From contig JBEONO010000009.1 of the NCBI GenBank assembly GCA_040544425.1, positions 124,001-188,000 on the forward strand: 64,000 bases of DNA, in the 5' to 3' direction. The notes beneath the pieces were generated by a model. It saw only the letters and a list, made by a program, of their open reading frames with translations. It searched no databases and had not been told where the DNA came from. Source of the stretch: Solimicrobium sp040544425 (GTDB lineage Bacteria; Pseudomonadota; Gammaproteobacteria; Burkholderiales; Burkholderiaceae_D). How positions within the stretch are numbered: position 1 is the stretch's first letter; each line of letters starts with the position of its first letter. The translations under genes and the position numbers were made by a program. This document shows, one piece after another, positions 27,376 to 36,864 of the stretch.

Positions 27376-28494
27376 TTAGCTGCCAATTTGCACGGATTGC
27401 CCATCGTTGAGTTTGCCGTACCCTTCGACCACTACTTTGTCGCCAGCGCCGAGCCCTTTGGTGACCTCAACATTTTCCTGAGGCAGCAGGGTGGTCGTGA
27501 CGTAACGACGATGTGCGATATTGTCGCCGGTGACGACATACACAAAATTTCCTTGCTGATCAGTTTGCACAATTGAGTTGGGTATCACCAGCGCTGTGCG
27601 TCCCGCGCTGGCCTCGATAAACAGTTTGGCGTAGAAACCCGGGACCAGATGACGGTCCCTGTTCATAAATTCACCGCGTACCGCGACGGTCCCACTGATC
27701 TGATTTAACTGATGGTCAATGAAATCCAGCACCCCGGTTTCGCTGGGCTCGGTTTCTCCCTGCAGTTGCGCCTGCACCCTGGTCTTGCCAATCGCACCTT
27801 CGGGCCCTTTGCGCAAGACCGCTCGCTCACTGCGGATGCGGATCGCTTCGTTTTCACCGACTGCCGCGTTCACATAGACCGGCGAGATTTGCATGATCGT
27901 GCCAAGCACTGTTCCGCCTGGCGTGGCACCGACATAATTGCCGGGGTCGACCTGACGTTTGCCCATGACGCCGTCGAATGGGGCGCGTACCTCGGTATAG
28001 CTCAGATTGGTTTTGGCAATATCGACGGAAGCTTCGGCCTGCTGCAGATTTGACAGCGATATTTCTACATTGGTCTCAGAATTGGCATTTTCTTTGAGCA
28101 GCTCTTTCTGGCGGGTGTAGTCGCTCCGCGCCTGATCTAGCCTGGCCTGATTCAGTTTGAGCTGATCGAGATAAGGCGGGCGTTCAATGCTGAACAAGAG
28201 TTGGCCTTTCTTGACCCATTGTCCATCCTTGAAATGCACGGCATCCAGATTGCCCGCCACACGTGCAATCAAATTGACCTGCTGGGAGGGGGAGATCGTG
28301 CCGTCCAAAATAATCAGGTCTTGAATATGTCTGGATTCGAGGGTCTTCACCGAGACCACGATCGTTGCTAGCGGAGCGAGCGCAGGGCTCTGCCTGCTAC
28401 ATCCGAACAGCGATAACGCGACGAGCAATGCCGACATCGTGATCACCCTGATACCTTGAGCAGCGCGATGCTGCAATGGATTCATCATGTTCAT
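27376..28494 (-). CDS. RND efflux periplasmic adaptor lipoprotein
   Basis: Membrane-fusion protein that joins the RND pump to the outer membrane channel. 372 residues. The signal peptide ends in a lipobox (LSLFGC), so the protein is probably lipid-anchored in the inner membrane. Next come the split lipoyl (biotinyl-like) motif (GNLDAVHFKDGQWVKKGQ), an alpha-hairpin rich in Q/A/L/N (about 115-165), then the second lipoyl half (VRAPFDGVMGKRQVDPG) and the beta-barrel region. ATG at 28494, 24 bp after the outer membrane factor. Confidence 0.94.
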   Translation of the reverse strand: MNMMNPLQHRAAQGIRVITMSALLVALSLFGCSRQSPALAPLATIVVSVKTLESRHIQDLIILDGTISPSQQVNLIARVAGNLDAVHFKDGQWVKKGQLLFSIERPPYLDQLKLNQARLDQARSDYTRQKELLKENANSETNVEISLSNLQQAEASVDIAKTNLSYTEVRAPFDGVMGKRQVDPGNYVGATPGGTVLGTIMQISPVYVNAAVGENEAIRIRSERAVLRKGPEGAIGKTRVQAQLQGETEPSETGVLDFIDHQLNQISGTVAVRGEFMNRDRHLVPGFYAKLFIEASAGRTALVIPNSIVQTDQQGNFVYVVTGDNIAHRRYVTTTLLPQENVEVTKGLGAGDKVVVEGYGKLNDGQSVQIGS

Positions 28495-28518
28495 GGAGCT
28501 GGTCCTGTATTGATAAAA

Positions 28519-29976
28519 TTATCGGATTGCCGCTTCCTGTTCCGGATTCCATCCGCCCCCCAGAGCACGGAACGCACTGATATAGGCCTGTAAAACGCTT
28601 CCTTCAATTTGCACCACGGAATCAGAAGTTTGCAGATGAGCCTGCACGGAGCTGGTGACGGTGGTGTAATCAACCTGTCCTGCCCGGTAGCGCAGTTGTG
28701 CCAATGCGGAAGTTCTGGCCGCCGCCTTGTCAGCACGCTGCAGATTTTCGAGCTGCCGGGAGTTACCGGCAATTGCCGACAAGGCATCTTCAACTTCCTG
28801 TTGCGCTTTGATTACCTGGTTTTGATACGCCAGAATCGATTGTGCAAACAGGCTGTCCTGGACCTTGACCTGTTCAGTGAGCCGTCCCCGATCAAACAGG
28901 GGCAGATTGAACGCAATGCCATAACTGAGGGCGCGATTGTCCCACTTGAACAGATTATTGATCGGGTCGGTTGTGGAATAACCGATAGCCCCGTTCAGGG
29001 TGAAGCTGGGATAGAGCGCCGCCTGCGCCACGCCGATGCGTGCCGACTGTGCCGCTGCAGCGAATTCAGCCTGGATGACATCTGGGCGGCGTCGTAATAA
29101 ATCGGCAGGTGCACCTAGCGGCAAGGAGTTTGGAACGGCCAGCATGCCGGTGCCGATGGGATAACGTTTGGCAAAGTAGTCTGGCGCCTCTCCAAGTAAA
29201 ACGCTGATTGCGTGCTGACTTTGCTCCAGACTGATTCGCAGTCCCGGCAATTGCGAATTGGTTTGTTCGAATTGAGTCTGCGACTGACGGTAATCCAGTT
29301 CGGACGTAGCACCGAGGCGATAGCGTGCTTCCGCGATCCGCAGATTTTCTGCCTGTTCAGCCAGATTGGCGTTGGCCACATCGATCCGTTTTTCCAGCAC
29401 GCGTATTGAACTGTAGGTGCTGGCAACACTGGCTTCCAGAGAGGTTCGGGCGGCAGCCAATGACGCTTGGGCCAGGGCAATATTGGCCCGGTCCGATTCC
29501 AGAATTCTCCGCCATCTTCCCCAGAAATCAATTTCCCAGCTTGCCTGACCTAATACCTGTTGGGTAACGGATTCGCCATTTTTCCCTAGCAACTCAGATT
29601 TGAGTGAAGGTTGCTGATACTGACTGGATGCGCTCAAATTCGCGGCGGGCAGGCTGCCACCATTGTCGATTCTCAGGACAGACTGCGCCTGCGCGATGGC
29701 ATGGCCCGCGCTTTCGATTGTTGGATTGTTTTGATTGGCCAGACTGATCAGCTCAACCAGGGTGCTGTCCTGAAAACCGGACCAAAACGCAGTGGAATTT
29801 ACTGTTGCCTGCGGTTGGATTGCGGGGGCAGTGCTCCAGCTTTCCTGGACTTTGGCTTTCGGTACCTTGAAGTCGGGCCCGACTGTGACACAGGCAGATA
29901 AAAGCAGATCGAACGTTAGAAGAAGGGTGACTGACCTGATCCTGACGGGAGCCAAGTTGATTTTCTTGTTTGCCAT
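28519..29976 (-). CDS. Outer membrane efflux channel lipoprotein, OprM/NodT type
   Basis: TolC-like trimeric exit channel of the tripartite pump. 485 residues with a lipobox (LLSACVTVGPDF), the CxxVGPDF-like N-terminus of the NodT group, and two repeated coiled-coil/beta-strand halves. The sequence LPLFDRGRL in the second half is typical. ATG at 29976. It is the first gene of the operon, so the promoter should lie in 29977-30316. Confidence 0.93.
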   Translation of the reverse strand: MANKKINLAPVRIRSVTLLLTFDLLLSACVTVGPDFKVPKAKVQESWSTAPAIQPQATVNSTAFWSGFQDSTLVELISLANQNNPTIESAGHAIAQAQSVLRIDNGGSLPAANLSASSQYQQPSLKSELLGKNGESVTQQVLGQASWEIDFWGRWRRILESDRANIALAQASLAAARTSLEASVASTYSSIRVLEKRIDVANANLAEQAENLRIAEARYRLGATSELDYRQSQTQFEQTNSQLPGLRISLEQSQHAISVLLGEAPDYFAKRYPIGTGMLAVPNSLPLGAPADLLRRRPDVIQAEFAAAAQSARIGVAQAALYPSFTLNGAIGYSTTDPINNLFKWDNRALSYGIAFNLPLFDRGRLTEQVKVQDSLFAQSILAYQNQVIKAQQEVEDALSAIAGNSRQLENLQRADKAAARTSALAQLRYRAGQVDYTTVTSSVQAHLQTSDSVVQIEGSVLQAYISAFRALGGGWNPEQEAAIR

Positions 29977-30316
29977 AAGAAATCAGTCGGAGGGTAGGGT
30001 TGTATGCCTTGCGGGTTAACCAGAGTACCGGTATTGATCGTTTCAAAGCTACAAAAAGATTGGTAATCCTACCATAACAGCATGAGCTGTCAAACACTTC
30101 CAAGCTGGTTACGATTTGTCCAAGTTTGCCAACATCTACTGCAAAGGACAGACCGCGCGCCAGTTCCTCACGGTGCTCGGCACGCCAACATTTTTTTCGA
30201 TATTGGCGGCCAGTTTGGAGTTGCCGATGCCATGCGGCGCCTGCCAATACTATTATTTAAAAATTTTATATTTAAAATCAATAAGTTATATTATAAATTT
30301 AAAGTATTTAATCAAG
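29977..30316. other. Intergenic region upstream of the efflux operon
   Basis: About 340 bp between the efflux operon start and the rhlE stop. The half next to rhlE (30240-30312) is strongly AT-rich; the other half has ordinary composition. Open frames in it on both strands lack ribosome-binding sites and resemble no family I know. A short inverted repeat ACAGC-ATGA-GCTGT near 30077-30090 could be part of a regulator site. No AcrR/TetR-type gene is visible. Confidence 0.5.
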
Positions 30317-31636
30317 TTATCCGCGTCCACGACTGCCGCTGCGGCGTGAGGCCAAAATGGGTGCCGGCCCGGAACGTGGTGGCGATGGTTTCCTGGTTGC
30401 CGCGGCTTCTGGTGTGCGTTTGGCGGCCGATGCCTGGCGCTGAGGCGGTTGGCTACGCAATTGGATTGGTTGCGGTTTTTCGTTCAGATCGGGTTCAAAC
30501 CCAACCACTACTTCGCTGACGATCTTACGTTTAATAAATTTTTCGATGTCAGCCAACAGTTTCAGTTCATCCACGCAAACCAGTGAAACCGCTTCTCCTC
30601 CGGCACCGGCGCGTCCAGTGCGACCGATCCGATGGACATAATCTTCAGGCACGTTGGGCAAATCGTAGTTCACGACATGGGGCAGTTGGTCGATATCGAT
30701 ACCGCGCGCGGCAATGTCGGTCGCAACCAGAACCTGGAGACTGCCATCCTTGAATTCGGCCAGGGCTTTGGTCCGGGCTGACTGGCTCTTGTTGCCATGG
30801 ATCGCCATGCAGGTGATTTCCGCCTTGCCCAGTTGTTCAACCAGTTTGTTGGCGCCGTGTTTGGTGCGGGTGAACACCAGTACCTGGGTCCATTTCAGGG
30901 ATTTGATCAGGTGGGTGAGCAACATATGTTTGCCATTGCGATTGACCGGATGGATCTTTTGCGAGATCACCTCAACGGTTGAATTGCGCCGTGCCACTTC
31001 GATCATCGCCGGTGAATTGAGCAGCTTGTCTGCCAGTTCTTTGATTTCGTTGGAAAAGGTGGCCGAAAACAGCAGATTCTGACGCTTCGGTGGCAGCAGG
31101 GACAAAATCTTGCGGATGTCTTTGATGAAGCCCATATCCAGCATGCGATCCGCTTCATCGAGAACCAGAATTTTTATCTGGCTCAGGTCAATCGTGCCCT
31201 GGCCAATATGGTCCAACAAGCGTCCCGGCGTTGCCACCAAGGTATCGACGCCGCTTTTGAGCAGTTTGATTTGCGGGTTAATGCCGACACCACCAAATAT
31301 CACGCCAGAGGTCAGTGGCACATATTTACCATAGAGGCGCACGCTTTCTTCAACCTGGGCGGCCAGTTCGCGGGTGGGCGTCAGGATCAGCGCGCGGATC
31401 GGACGGCGGTTTGGGTTGGGAGGATTTTGTTTTGAAAACTCGAGCAGGCGCTGCAACAGCGGCAGCGCGAAACCTGCCGTCTTGCCGGTTCCGGTTTGCG
31501 CGCCGGCCAACAAATCTTTACCGGTCAGCACCGCAGGAATCGCCTGCAGCTGAATTGGTGTCGGGGTGGTGTAGCCTTGCTCAAGCACGGCACGAAGTAA
31601 TTCCTGGTCTAAACCAAGTTCTGAAAAAGTAGTCAT
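30317..31636 (-). CDS. rhlE: DEAD-box RNA helicase, RhlE type
   Basis: ATP-dependent RNA helicase involved in ribosome assembly and RNA turnover. 439 residues from the ATG at 31636 (MTTFSELGLDQELL). Q motif with TPTPIQLQAIP, motif I AQTGTGKT (about 45-52), motif II LDEADRMLDMGF (DEAD about 158), SAT in LLFSATF, and motif VI HRIGRTGRAG. A basic, Arg/Pro-rich tail of about 60 residues ends in SRGRG and probably binds RNA. The longer open frame upstream (to 31678) gives no family match. Confidence 0.94.
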   Translation of the reverse strand: MTTFSELGLDQELLRAVLEQGYTTPTPIQLQAIPAVLTGKDLLAGAQTGTGKTAGFALPLLQRLLEFSKQNPPNPNRRPIRALILTPTRELAAQVEESVRLYGKYVPLTSGVIFGGVGINPQIKLLKSGVDTLVATPGRLLDHIGQGTIDLSQIKILVLDEADRMLDMGFIKDIRKILSLLPPKRQNLLFSATFSNEIKELADKLLNSPAMIEVARRNSTVEVISQKIHPVNRNGKHMLLTHLIKSLKWTQVLVFTRTKHGANKLVEQLGKAEITCMAIHGNKSQSARTKALAEFKDGSLQVLVATDIAARGIDIDQLPHVVNYDLPNVPEDYVHRIGRTGRAGAGGEAVSLVCVDELKLLADIEKFIKRKIVSEVVVGFEPDLNEKPQPIQLRSQPPQRQASAAKRTPEAAATRKPSPPRSGPAPILASRRSGSRGRG

Positions 31637-31702
31637 GATGAAATAGAAGTTTCTGGCGCTATGAAGTGGCAGCGCCAAGGATAAGTCGGATCACAGTCGG
31701 AT

Positions 31703-31735
31703 CAAAAAATAAGCGGCAACCGAGGTTGCCAGCTT
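31703..31735 (-). terminator. Rho-independent terminator of suhB
   Basis: On the minus strand, stem GGCAAC (31730-31725), loop of four and GTTGCC (31720-31715), extended by four more pairs (AAGC with GCTT, one bulge), followed by TTATTTTTT. It starts about 10 bp after the suhB stop codon. Confidence 0.85.
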
Positions 31736-31745
31736 TTGCGTTGTG

Positions 31746-32537
31746 CTATGCGTAAGGTTTCAATACATTGATCATTTGAGCAAACACTTTTGGCGTTGCC
31801 GAGATAACGTCGCCCTTGTGCAGGTAATCAGATTCGCCTTCAAATGTGCCGGTGATCCCGCCCGCTTCAGTAACAAGCAGTGCGCCAGCTGCGATATCCC
31901 AAGGCTTTAAGCCTTTTTCAAAGAATCCATCCAGGCGTCCACTGGCAACGTAGGCCAGATCCAGTGCTGCTGAGCCGGGGCGACGCAGTCCCTGGCATCT
32001 GCCCGACATGGCTTTGAACATCGGCAGGTAGTTGTCAATTTCAGCCTGATTGCGGAACGGGAAACCGGTTCCGATCAATGAGTCAGCAAGCTTGTCACGT
32101 TTGGTGACGCGAATTCGTTTGTCGTTCAGGAATGCACCGGCACCTTTGGTCGCTGCAAACAGTTCGTTGCGTGTCGGGTCGAATACTACCGCCTGAGTCA
32201 ATGAACCGTTGTGTTGCAACGCGATTGATACACAATATTGTGGGAAGCCGTGCAAGAAATTGGTGGTTCCATCTAACGGATCGATGATCCAGACAAATTC
32301 GCTTTTGTCAGTGAGATTGGCTGACGCGCCTGATTCTTCAGCCAGAATCGCGTGGCTGGGGTAGGCAGTGAGCAGTGTCTCAATAATTGCGGCCTCGGCA
32401 GCCTTGTCGACTTCAGAGACGAAGTCATTATGCTGTTTTTCAGTTGGTTCGATACGATCCAGGTCGAATGAGGCACGGTTAATAATTGTCGCGCCACGGC
32501 GCGCGGCTTTGATAGCCGTATTGAGCATAGGATGCAT
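31746..32537 (-). CDS. suhB: Inositol-1-monophosphatase, SuhB
   Basis: Mg-dependent phosphatase of the inositol monophosphatase family; SuhB also acts in rRNA antitermination in enterobacteria. 263 residues. Metal-binding motifs are intact: Glu in EESGA (about 65), IDPLDGTTNFLHG (about 83-95), and KPWDIAAGALLVTEAGG in the C-terminal half. ATG at 32537. Divergent from trmJ over 219 bp. Confidence 0.95.
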   Translation of the reverse strand: MHPMLNTAIKAARRGATIINRASFDLDRIEPTEKQHNDFVSEVDKAAEAAIIETLLTAYPSHAILAEESGASANLTDKSEFVWIIDPLDGTTNFLHGFPQYCVSIALQHNGSLTQAVVFDPTRNELFAATKGAGAFLNDKRIRVTKRDKLADSLIGTGFPFRNQAEIDNYLPMFKAMSGRCQGLRRPGSAALDLAYVASGRLDGFFEKGLKPWDIAAGALLVTEAGGITGTFEGESDYLHKGDVISATPKVFAQMINVLKPYA

Positions 32538-32756
32538 AGAATTTCCGTTAAAATGGCGCTACGTGCCTGTGTGATCTAACCGGGATCAGTTAATGTTAGT
32601 CAACAGCTACGTAAAATTAAAGAGCAGTGTCACGATAAACTTTTAAGCTATCTGAAACACAAATTAGCCGCTATTCTACCCGAATTACCCTCTGACCTCA
32701 ATTCGGCCACCTGATTGACCACGCAAGATGCCTTTTCTCCAGCCCGTTAAAGATTC

Positions 32757-33509
32757 ATGATCACAGCCAAATCCCCTTTTGAACTACTCCGTTTTGTTCT
32801 GGTCGAGACCAGCCACCCGGGAAATGTCGGTTCCGTTGCCCGAGCCATGAAGACCATGGGGTTTTCTCAATTATTTCTGGTCAACCCACGCCACAGAGAT
32901 GTGTTGACTCATCCTGAGACGATTGCACTGGCCAGCGGTGCCCAGGACGTTTTGGAGCATGCAGTGGTGGTGGATACGATCCAGGAAGCCTTGCAGGGAT
33001 GTGAATTTGCCGCAGCCGTCAGCGCCAGGTTGCGCGAGTTTTCGCCACCAATTCTGAATCCACAAGAATTTGCGCAGCGCGTCTTGCGTTCGTCGCTGGA
33101 ACCGAATCCGGCATGCGCGGCATTAATTTTGGGCAATGAGCGTGCAGGGCTACCCAATCAGCTGGTTGAAAAGTGTACGGTTCTGGTGAATATTCCTGCC
33201 AATCCTGATTATTCTTCGCTCAATTTGGCTCAGGCTGTTCAAGTTTTGGCATATGTGTGTCGTTACGAATGGTTGATCGGACCAAAGACGGCTGAAAAGG
33301 TTGGATTTAAAGGGACCAACGCCAATGTTGCCGAGATCGATGCGATGTTTGAACATCTTGAGCAAGGACTGGTTGCAATTAACTTTATCGATCCGGCCAG
33401 CCCCAAAAAACTGATGTCAAGGTTGAAACGCTTATTTGCTAGGACGCAACTAGAAGTCGAGGAAGTCAATATAATGCGTGGGATAGCGAAAAAAATGTTG
33501 GACAAATAA
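32757..33509 (+). CDS. trmJ: tRNA (cytidine/uridine-2'-O-)-methyltransferase TrmJ
   Basis: SPOUT-class enzyme that 2'-O-methylates tRNA position 32. 250 residues. The N-terminal LVETSHPGNVGSVARAMKTM, the knot segment ILGNERAGLPN and the final NIPANPDYSSLNLAQAV are characteristic. ATG at 32757. The suhB-trmJ divergent pair is a common neighbourhood in betaproteobacteria. Confidence 0.93.
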   Translation: MITAKSPFELLRFVLVETSHPGNVGSVARAMKTMGFSQLFLVNPRHRDVLTHPETIALASGAQDVLEHAVVVDTIQEALQGCEFAAAVSARLREFSPPILNPQEFAQRVLRSSLEPNPACAALILGNERAGLPNQLVEKCTVLVNIPANPDYSSLNLAQAVQVLAYVCRYEWLIGPKTAEKVGFKGTNANVAEIDAMFEHLEQGLVAINFIDPASPKKLMSRLKRLFARTQLEVEEVNIMRGIAKKMLDK

Positions 33510-33792
33510 GGTTGGTGAGTAAATAATATTAACCAATAGCAAATGATTACTGGATGTTAATAATTTTATTTTTTTATTATAAGTCAACAAATGTGTAATC
33601 ATTGGTTACAGCAACACGAATTGCAGCATTAAATCGGTCTTAAATTAACAAGTTTTCATATTTTTTTAAAAATCAAACCTGGTCACTGGAATTAGGTGGG
33701 TCGCCGCAAAACCAGGTGACTGGTATTTAATTTTGATTTTTATCGAAAAATTTACTAAATTCCAAGTAATTAAAACAGGCGTGCAGCAGGAG

Positions 33793-35718
33793 ATGATTAT
33801 TATTCAGTTCAGACGCCACTTTGCATTAAGCATGGTTAGCCTTGCATGTTTGACGTTATGCTATCGAAGCGCTTTTGCTATTGGATTTGGCGACGCAACA
33901 GTGCGTTCAAACTTAGGTGATTTTCTTCGGGTACAGGTTCCGTTAAATGGCGCATCCCAGGATATTTTGGTGCCAAGCTGCGTCAAACCTAAAATCGAGA
34001 CTCTGGATGGTGAGCTGATTGATATCCCGAGAGTTGATTTGGTTCTACCCTCACAGCCCAACCAGCCGGTTTACATTAATCTGGTTTCCAAAAAAGTGAT
34101 GGTCGAGCCAGCGGTTAAATTTACCATTGCCATGGCTTGCGGCAATGCTGTTCAACGCCAATATTCCTTGCTGTTGGATTTTGAAGATTCCCCGACCGTG
34201 GCTCCGGCCAGGCTTGCTGCGCTAAGTATGCCGGATACGCAGATCAAGGCGATTGATTCAAATGACAATGCCGGGAGTAGACATGGTCAGAGTCCTGACT
34301 CTGCTGCCAACTCCAACACATCATCGAAGAAAAGTCATCGGCCCCGGTCAGAATCCGGATCACCAAAGCGCAAACTGGATGCTGAATATCCGACCTCAGC
34401 CGCACCGACCTCGAAGCAAAATCGAAATCAGCAGGTAAAAGGCAAGGATGTCTTGAAGGTAAGCAGCGAAGACAGTCTGCTGGATGCCGGATTGAAGATG
34501 TCGCCAATGCTTAGCGACCCGACTTCGAAGACCGCAGATCAACAAAGAATCGCAGAAAATCAACGAGCCCAGGCTGAGTTTGCAGCGGTTCTGCGCGGCG
34601 AAGATCCTGCGACCGTAACGCAGACAGACATCAAAAACGAACAGTTAAAAAACAAGAAGTTGCAAGCTGAGCTGAACAATATCAAGCAGCAAGATGCAGT
34701 CAGGGCTGAAAAGGAAAAAAATACCTCTCCGCTGGTAATGGGCTTGATCGCAGCGGTTACTGCATTATTTCTGGCATTGGTTGGATTGGTCGTCGTCGCT
34801 GTCAATCGATCGCGCAAGAATAAAGATCACACGTGGTGGGATAGTTCTGCGGAACAGAAGCAGAATGTCGTTGATATCGTGGACTACCTTCAAACTACGG
34901 CAGAAAAGGGCAATCTTGATCCTGGCCCGATCACCGCGACGCGCATGCCACCAACCGAGTCGGGTATCAGAGAAGAGACAGTGCAGGCTGCAATCAATCA
35001 AGAAGAACCGTCGCCGAAATTCAAGCGGATGGGCTTGCCGGCATTGGAAGATACCAATAGCAGTACGTTCAATTTTTTCGGCAACCGCGGACAATCGATC
35101 CATATCGAAGAAATTTCCGACATCACTCAGGAAGCCGAATTCTGGATGTCGGTCAACGATCCGCATCGGGCCATTGAAATTTTGGAACCGCAAAGCCGCG
35201 ATGAAAATCCATCGACTCCAATAACCTGGTTATATTTGCTGGACTTGTATCGCCTGGTTGGTGATGAAGACAACTATAAAGATTTGCGACAACGATTCAA
35301 ATTCAAATTCAACGCGAAAATTCCTAATTTTCACGAGGAAATTGTGCCTGGATCTGCGCGCAATTTTGAAGACTTTCCCCATTTGGTTTCTAACTGCTGT
35401 GCGTTGTGGAATACCGATGATATTGTTGCTTATCTCGAATCGTTGCTGGTGGATGACCGCGAGGGAGAGCGCGTCGGATTCGATTTGCCGGTGTACCGCG
35501 ATATCTTATTTTTGCTGTCAATCTGTGCTGAATTGAGGCGCACGAAACATCAGGCGTTACCGAAGGAAGATCCGCAAAACCTGGGAACTTTGGACAGTTC
35601 AGACGGATTGATTGTTCCAGAACCGACAAAAAAAGTGGGTTTGGAGTCGGATGAGTACTCAAACTCGTTGAATTTTGATCTGCTCGACTTTAAATCCGTT
35701 GGTCAAAATAAAAAATAG
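33793..35718 (+). CDS. FimV/HubP-like membrane protein
   Basis: 641 residues from the ATG at 33793; a GTG at 33781 is possible, because the AGGAG lies directly against the ATG. Signal peptide with RR and a hydrophobic core, cut near SAFA (about 29). The next ~110 residues match the FimV N-terminal region (IGFGDATVRSNLGDFLRVQVPL). A polar, Ser/Asn/Lys-rich linker (about 150-230), a short coiled coil (about 255-310), one membrane segment (about 315-339), then a cytoplasmic acidic region. The C-terminal part (about 440-620, EFWMSVNDPHRAIEILEP) is TPR-like, as in betaproteobacterial FimV relatives. I see no LysM domain. FimV/HubP proteins organise cell poles and type IV pilus function. About 280 bp of AT-rich sequence precedes the gene. 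Confidence 0.8.
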   Translation: MIIIQFRRHFALSMVSLACLTLCYRSAFAIGFGDATVRSNLGDFLRVQVPLNGASQDILVPSCVKPKIETLDGELIDIPRVDLVLPSQPNQPVYINLVSKKVMVEPAVKFTIAMACGNAVQRQYSLLLDFEDSPTVAPARLAALSMPDTQIKAIDSNDNAGSRHGQSPDSAANSNTSSKKSHRPRSESGSPKRKLDAEYPTSAAPTSKQNRNQQVKGKDVLKVSSEDSLLDAGLKMSPMLSDPTSKTADQQRIAENQRAQAEFAAVLRGEDPATVTQTDIKNEQLKNKKLQAELNNIKQQDAVRAEKEKNTSPLVMGLIAAVTALFLALVGLVVVAVNRSRKNKDHTWWDSSAEQKQNVVDIVDYLQTTAEKGNLDPGPITATRMPPTESGIREETVQAAINQEEPSPKFKRMGLPALEDTNSSTFNFFGNRGQSIHIEEISDITQEAEFWMSVNDPHRAIEILEPQSRDENPSTPITWLYLLDLYRLVGDEDNYKDLRQRFKFKFNAKIPNFHEEIVPGSARNFEDFPHLVSNCCALWNTDDIVAYLESLLVDDREGERVGFDLPVYRDILFLLSICAELRRTKHQALPKEDPQNLGTLDSSDGLIVPEPTKKVGLESDEYSNSLNFDLLDFKSVGQNKK

Positions 35719-35720
35719 AT

Positions 35721-36524
35721 TTAAATCGCGCGCCGCATCTTTTCGATCTTGTAGGTTTTTTCCACTTTAGGCGGCTTGGCCAGTTTAACGATGGCCATCG
35801 TGCAATTATCGCCACGGCCATGCGAGCGTTCGCGAGCTTTGTTGATTAACATTTCTGCAGCTATGCGGGGCGTGTTGGCTGAAATCACCGCGCCCAATTC
35901 CCGGTCTGTAAAGTAGTGCCACAGGCCGTCCGAGCACAGCAGGAATGAGTCATTGGGTTTGAGATCATCATATTCGCTGATCGTAATAAATGGCTGTGCC
36001 GAGCTTGACCCCAATACATTCACCAAAATATTGGACAGTGTGTGATTTTTTGCCTCGTCGGCTGTGATCTTGTTTTCCGAAACCAGTTTTTCGACATATG
36101 AGTGGTCGATAGTTCGCTCAACCAAATTGGGGCCGGAAAATCGGTACAGACGCGAATCACCGACATGCGCCCACACTGCGCGTTTGTTTGGCGTGATGAT
36201 TAAGATAACTACAGTACTGTGTGGTTCTTTTTCGGCAGAGATTCCTGACAGCTGAATCACCGTGTGAGATTCTTGAACAATTTTTTCTATGATGGCCACG
36301 ACATCATCGTCGCTGCCAAATTCTTCAAACAACTGTTGTGCACTGCGAATTACTTGTTCAGCAGCTAACGCGCCGCCACTTTTGCCACCCATACCATCGG
36401 CTAACACCGCCATCATGTAGCCTGGAGCTTTCGGCGCGGCAAACAAAGCGGCGCGATCCTGTTGTTCCTTGCGGTCACCTAGATGTTGGCCAGTTCCAGC
36501 TTCAATTTTATATTGTTGGCTCAT
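35721..36524 (-). CDS. PP2C-family Ser/Thr protein phosphatase
   Basis: Metal-dependent phosphatase, bacterial Stp/PrpC type, cytoplasmic. 267 residues from the ATG at 36524; the longer frame begins at a GTG (36566) with no family support. Metal-binding Asp23 lies in GDRKEQQD and Asp43 in LADGMGG; further motifs are VWAHVGDSRLYRF, LLCSDGLW and the final GRGDNCTMAIV. No kinase gene is adjacent. It converges on the FimV-like gene with a 2-bp gap. Its substrates cannot be read from sequence. Confidence 0.92.
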   Translation of the reverse strand: MSQQYKIEAGTGQHLGDRKEQQDRAALFAAPKAPGYMMAVLADGMGGKSGGALAAEQVIRSAQQLFEEFGSDDDVVAIIEKIVQESHTVIQLSGISAEKEPHSTVVILIITPNKRAVWAHVGDSRLYRFSGPNLVERTIDHSYVEKLVSENKITADEAKNHTLSNILVNVLGSSSAQPFITISEYDDLKPNDSFLLCSDGLWHYFTDRELGAVISANTPRIAAEMLINKARERSHGRGDNCTMAIVKLAKPPKVEKTYKIEKMRRAI

Positions 36525-36621
36525 AACTCTGCTTAGATTAAACTTATATACTGTGCTGACAGGCACGGTAAATTATTACATGTAATCGCCGACATATCAT
36601 TAACTTTCTCCAAAGTAATCT

Positions 36622-36822
36622 ATGAGTGACCACACTGAGATACAAAAACGCATCACCATGCTGGCTGTAGAGCATCGCGACCTGGATGTTGTGATCGAGG
36701 CTTTAATAGTAGCGGGTCATACCGATGAATTACAGCTCCAACGACTAAAAAAACGTAAGCTTCAGTTAAAAGATCATATTAAGCTGTTACAAATGCAGTT
36801 GATTCCCGATGTGCCGGCTTAG
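36622..36822 (+). CDS. YdcH/DUF465 small helical protein
   Basis: 66 residues, two helices forming a hairpin: HTEIQKRITMLAVEHRDLD then LQRLKKRKLQLKDHI, the pattern of DUF465 (YdcH). ATG at 36622. Divergent from the phosphatase gene (97 bp) and 42 bp upstream of the helicase. Function of the family is unknown. Confidence 0.85.
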   Translation: MSDHTEIQKRITMLAVEHRDLDVVIEALIVAGHTDELQLQRLKKRKLQLKDHIKLLQMQLIPDVPA

Positions 36823-36864
36823 TAAATCCGATTTTCCATTTATAAACTAACAAAAAAGTAGATT

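Noticed and set aside
29753..30247. 164-aa minus-strand frame across the efflux gene start
   Set aside because: Overlaps the outer membrane factor in another frame and has no start signal.
30240..30312. AT-rich stretch as a horizontally acquired segment or origin
   Set aside because: Only about 70 bp, no repeats or DnaA-box-like cluster; probably promoter or spacer DNA.
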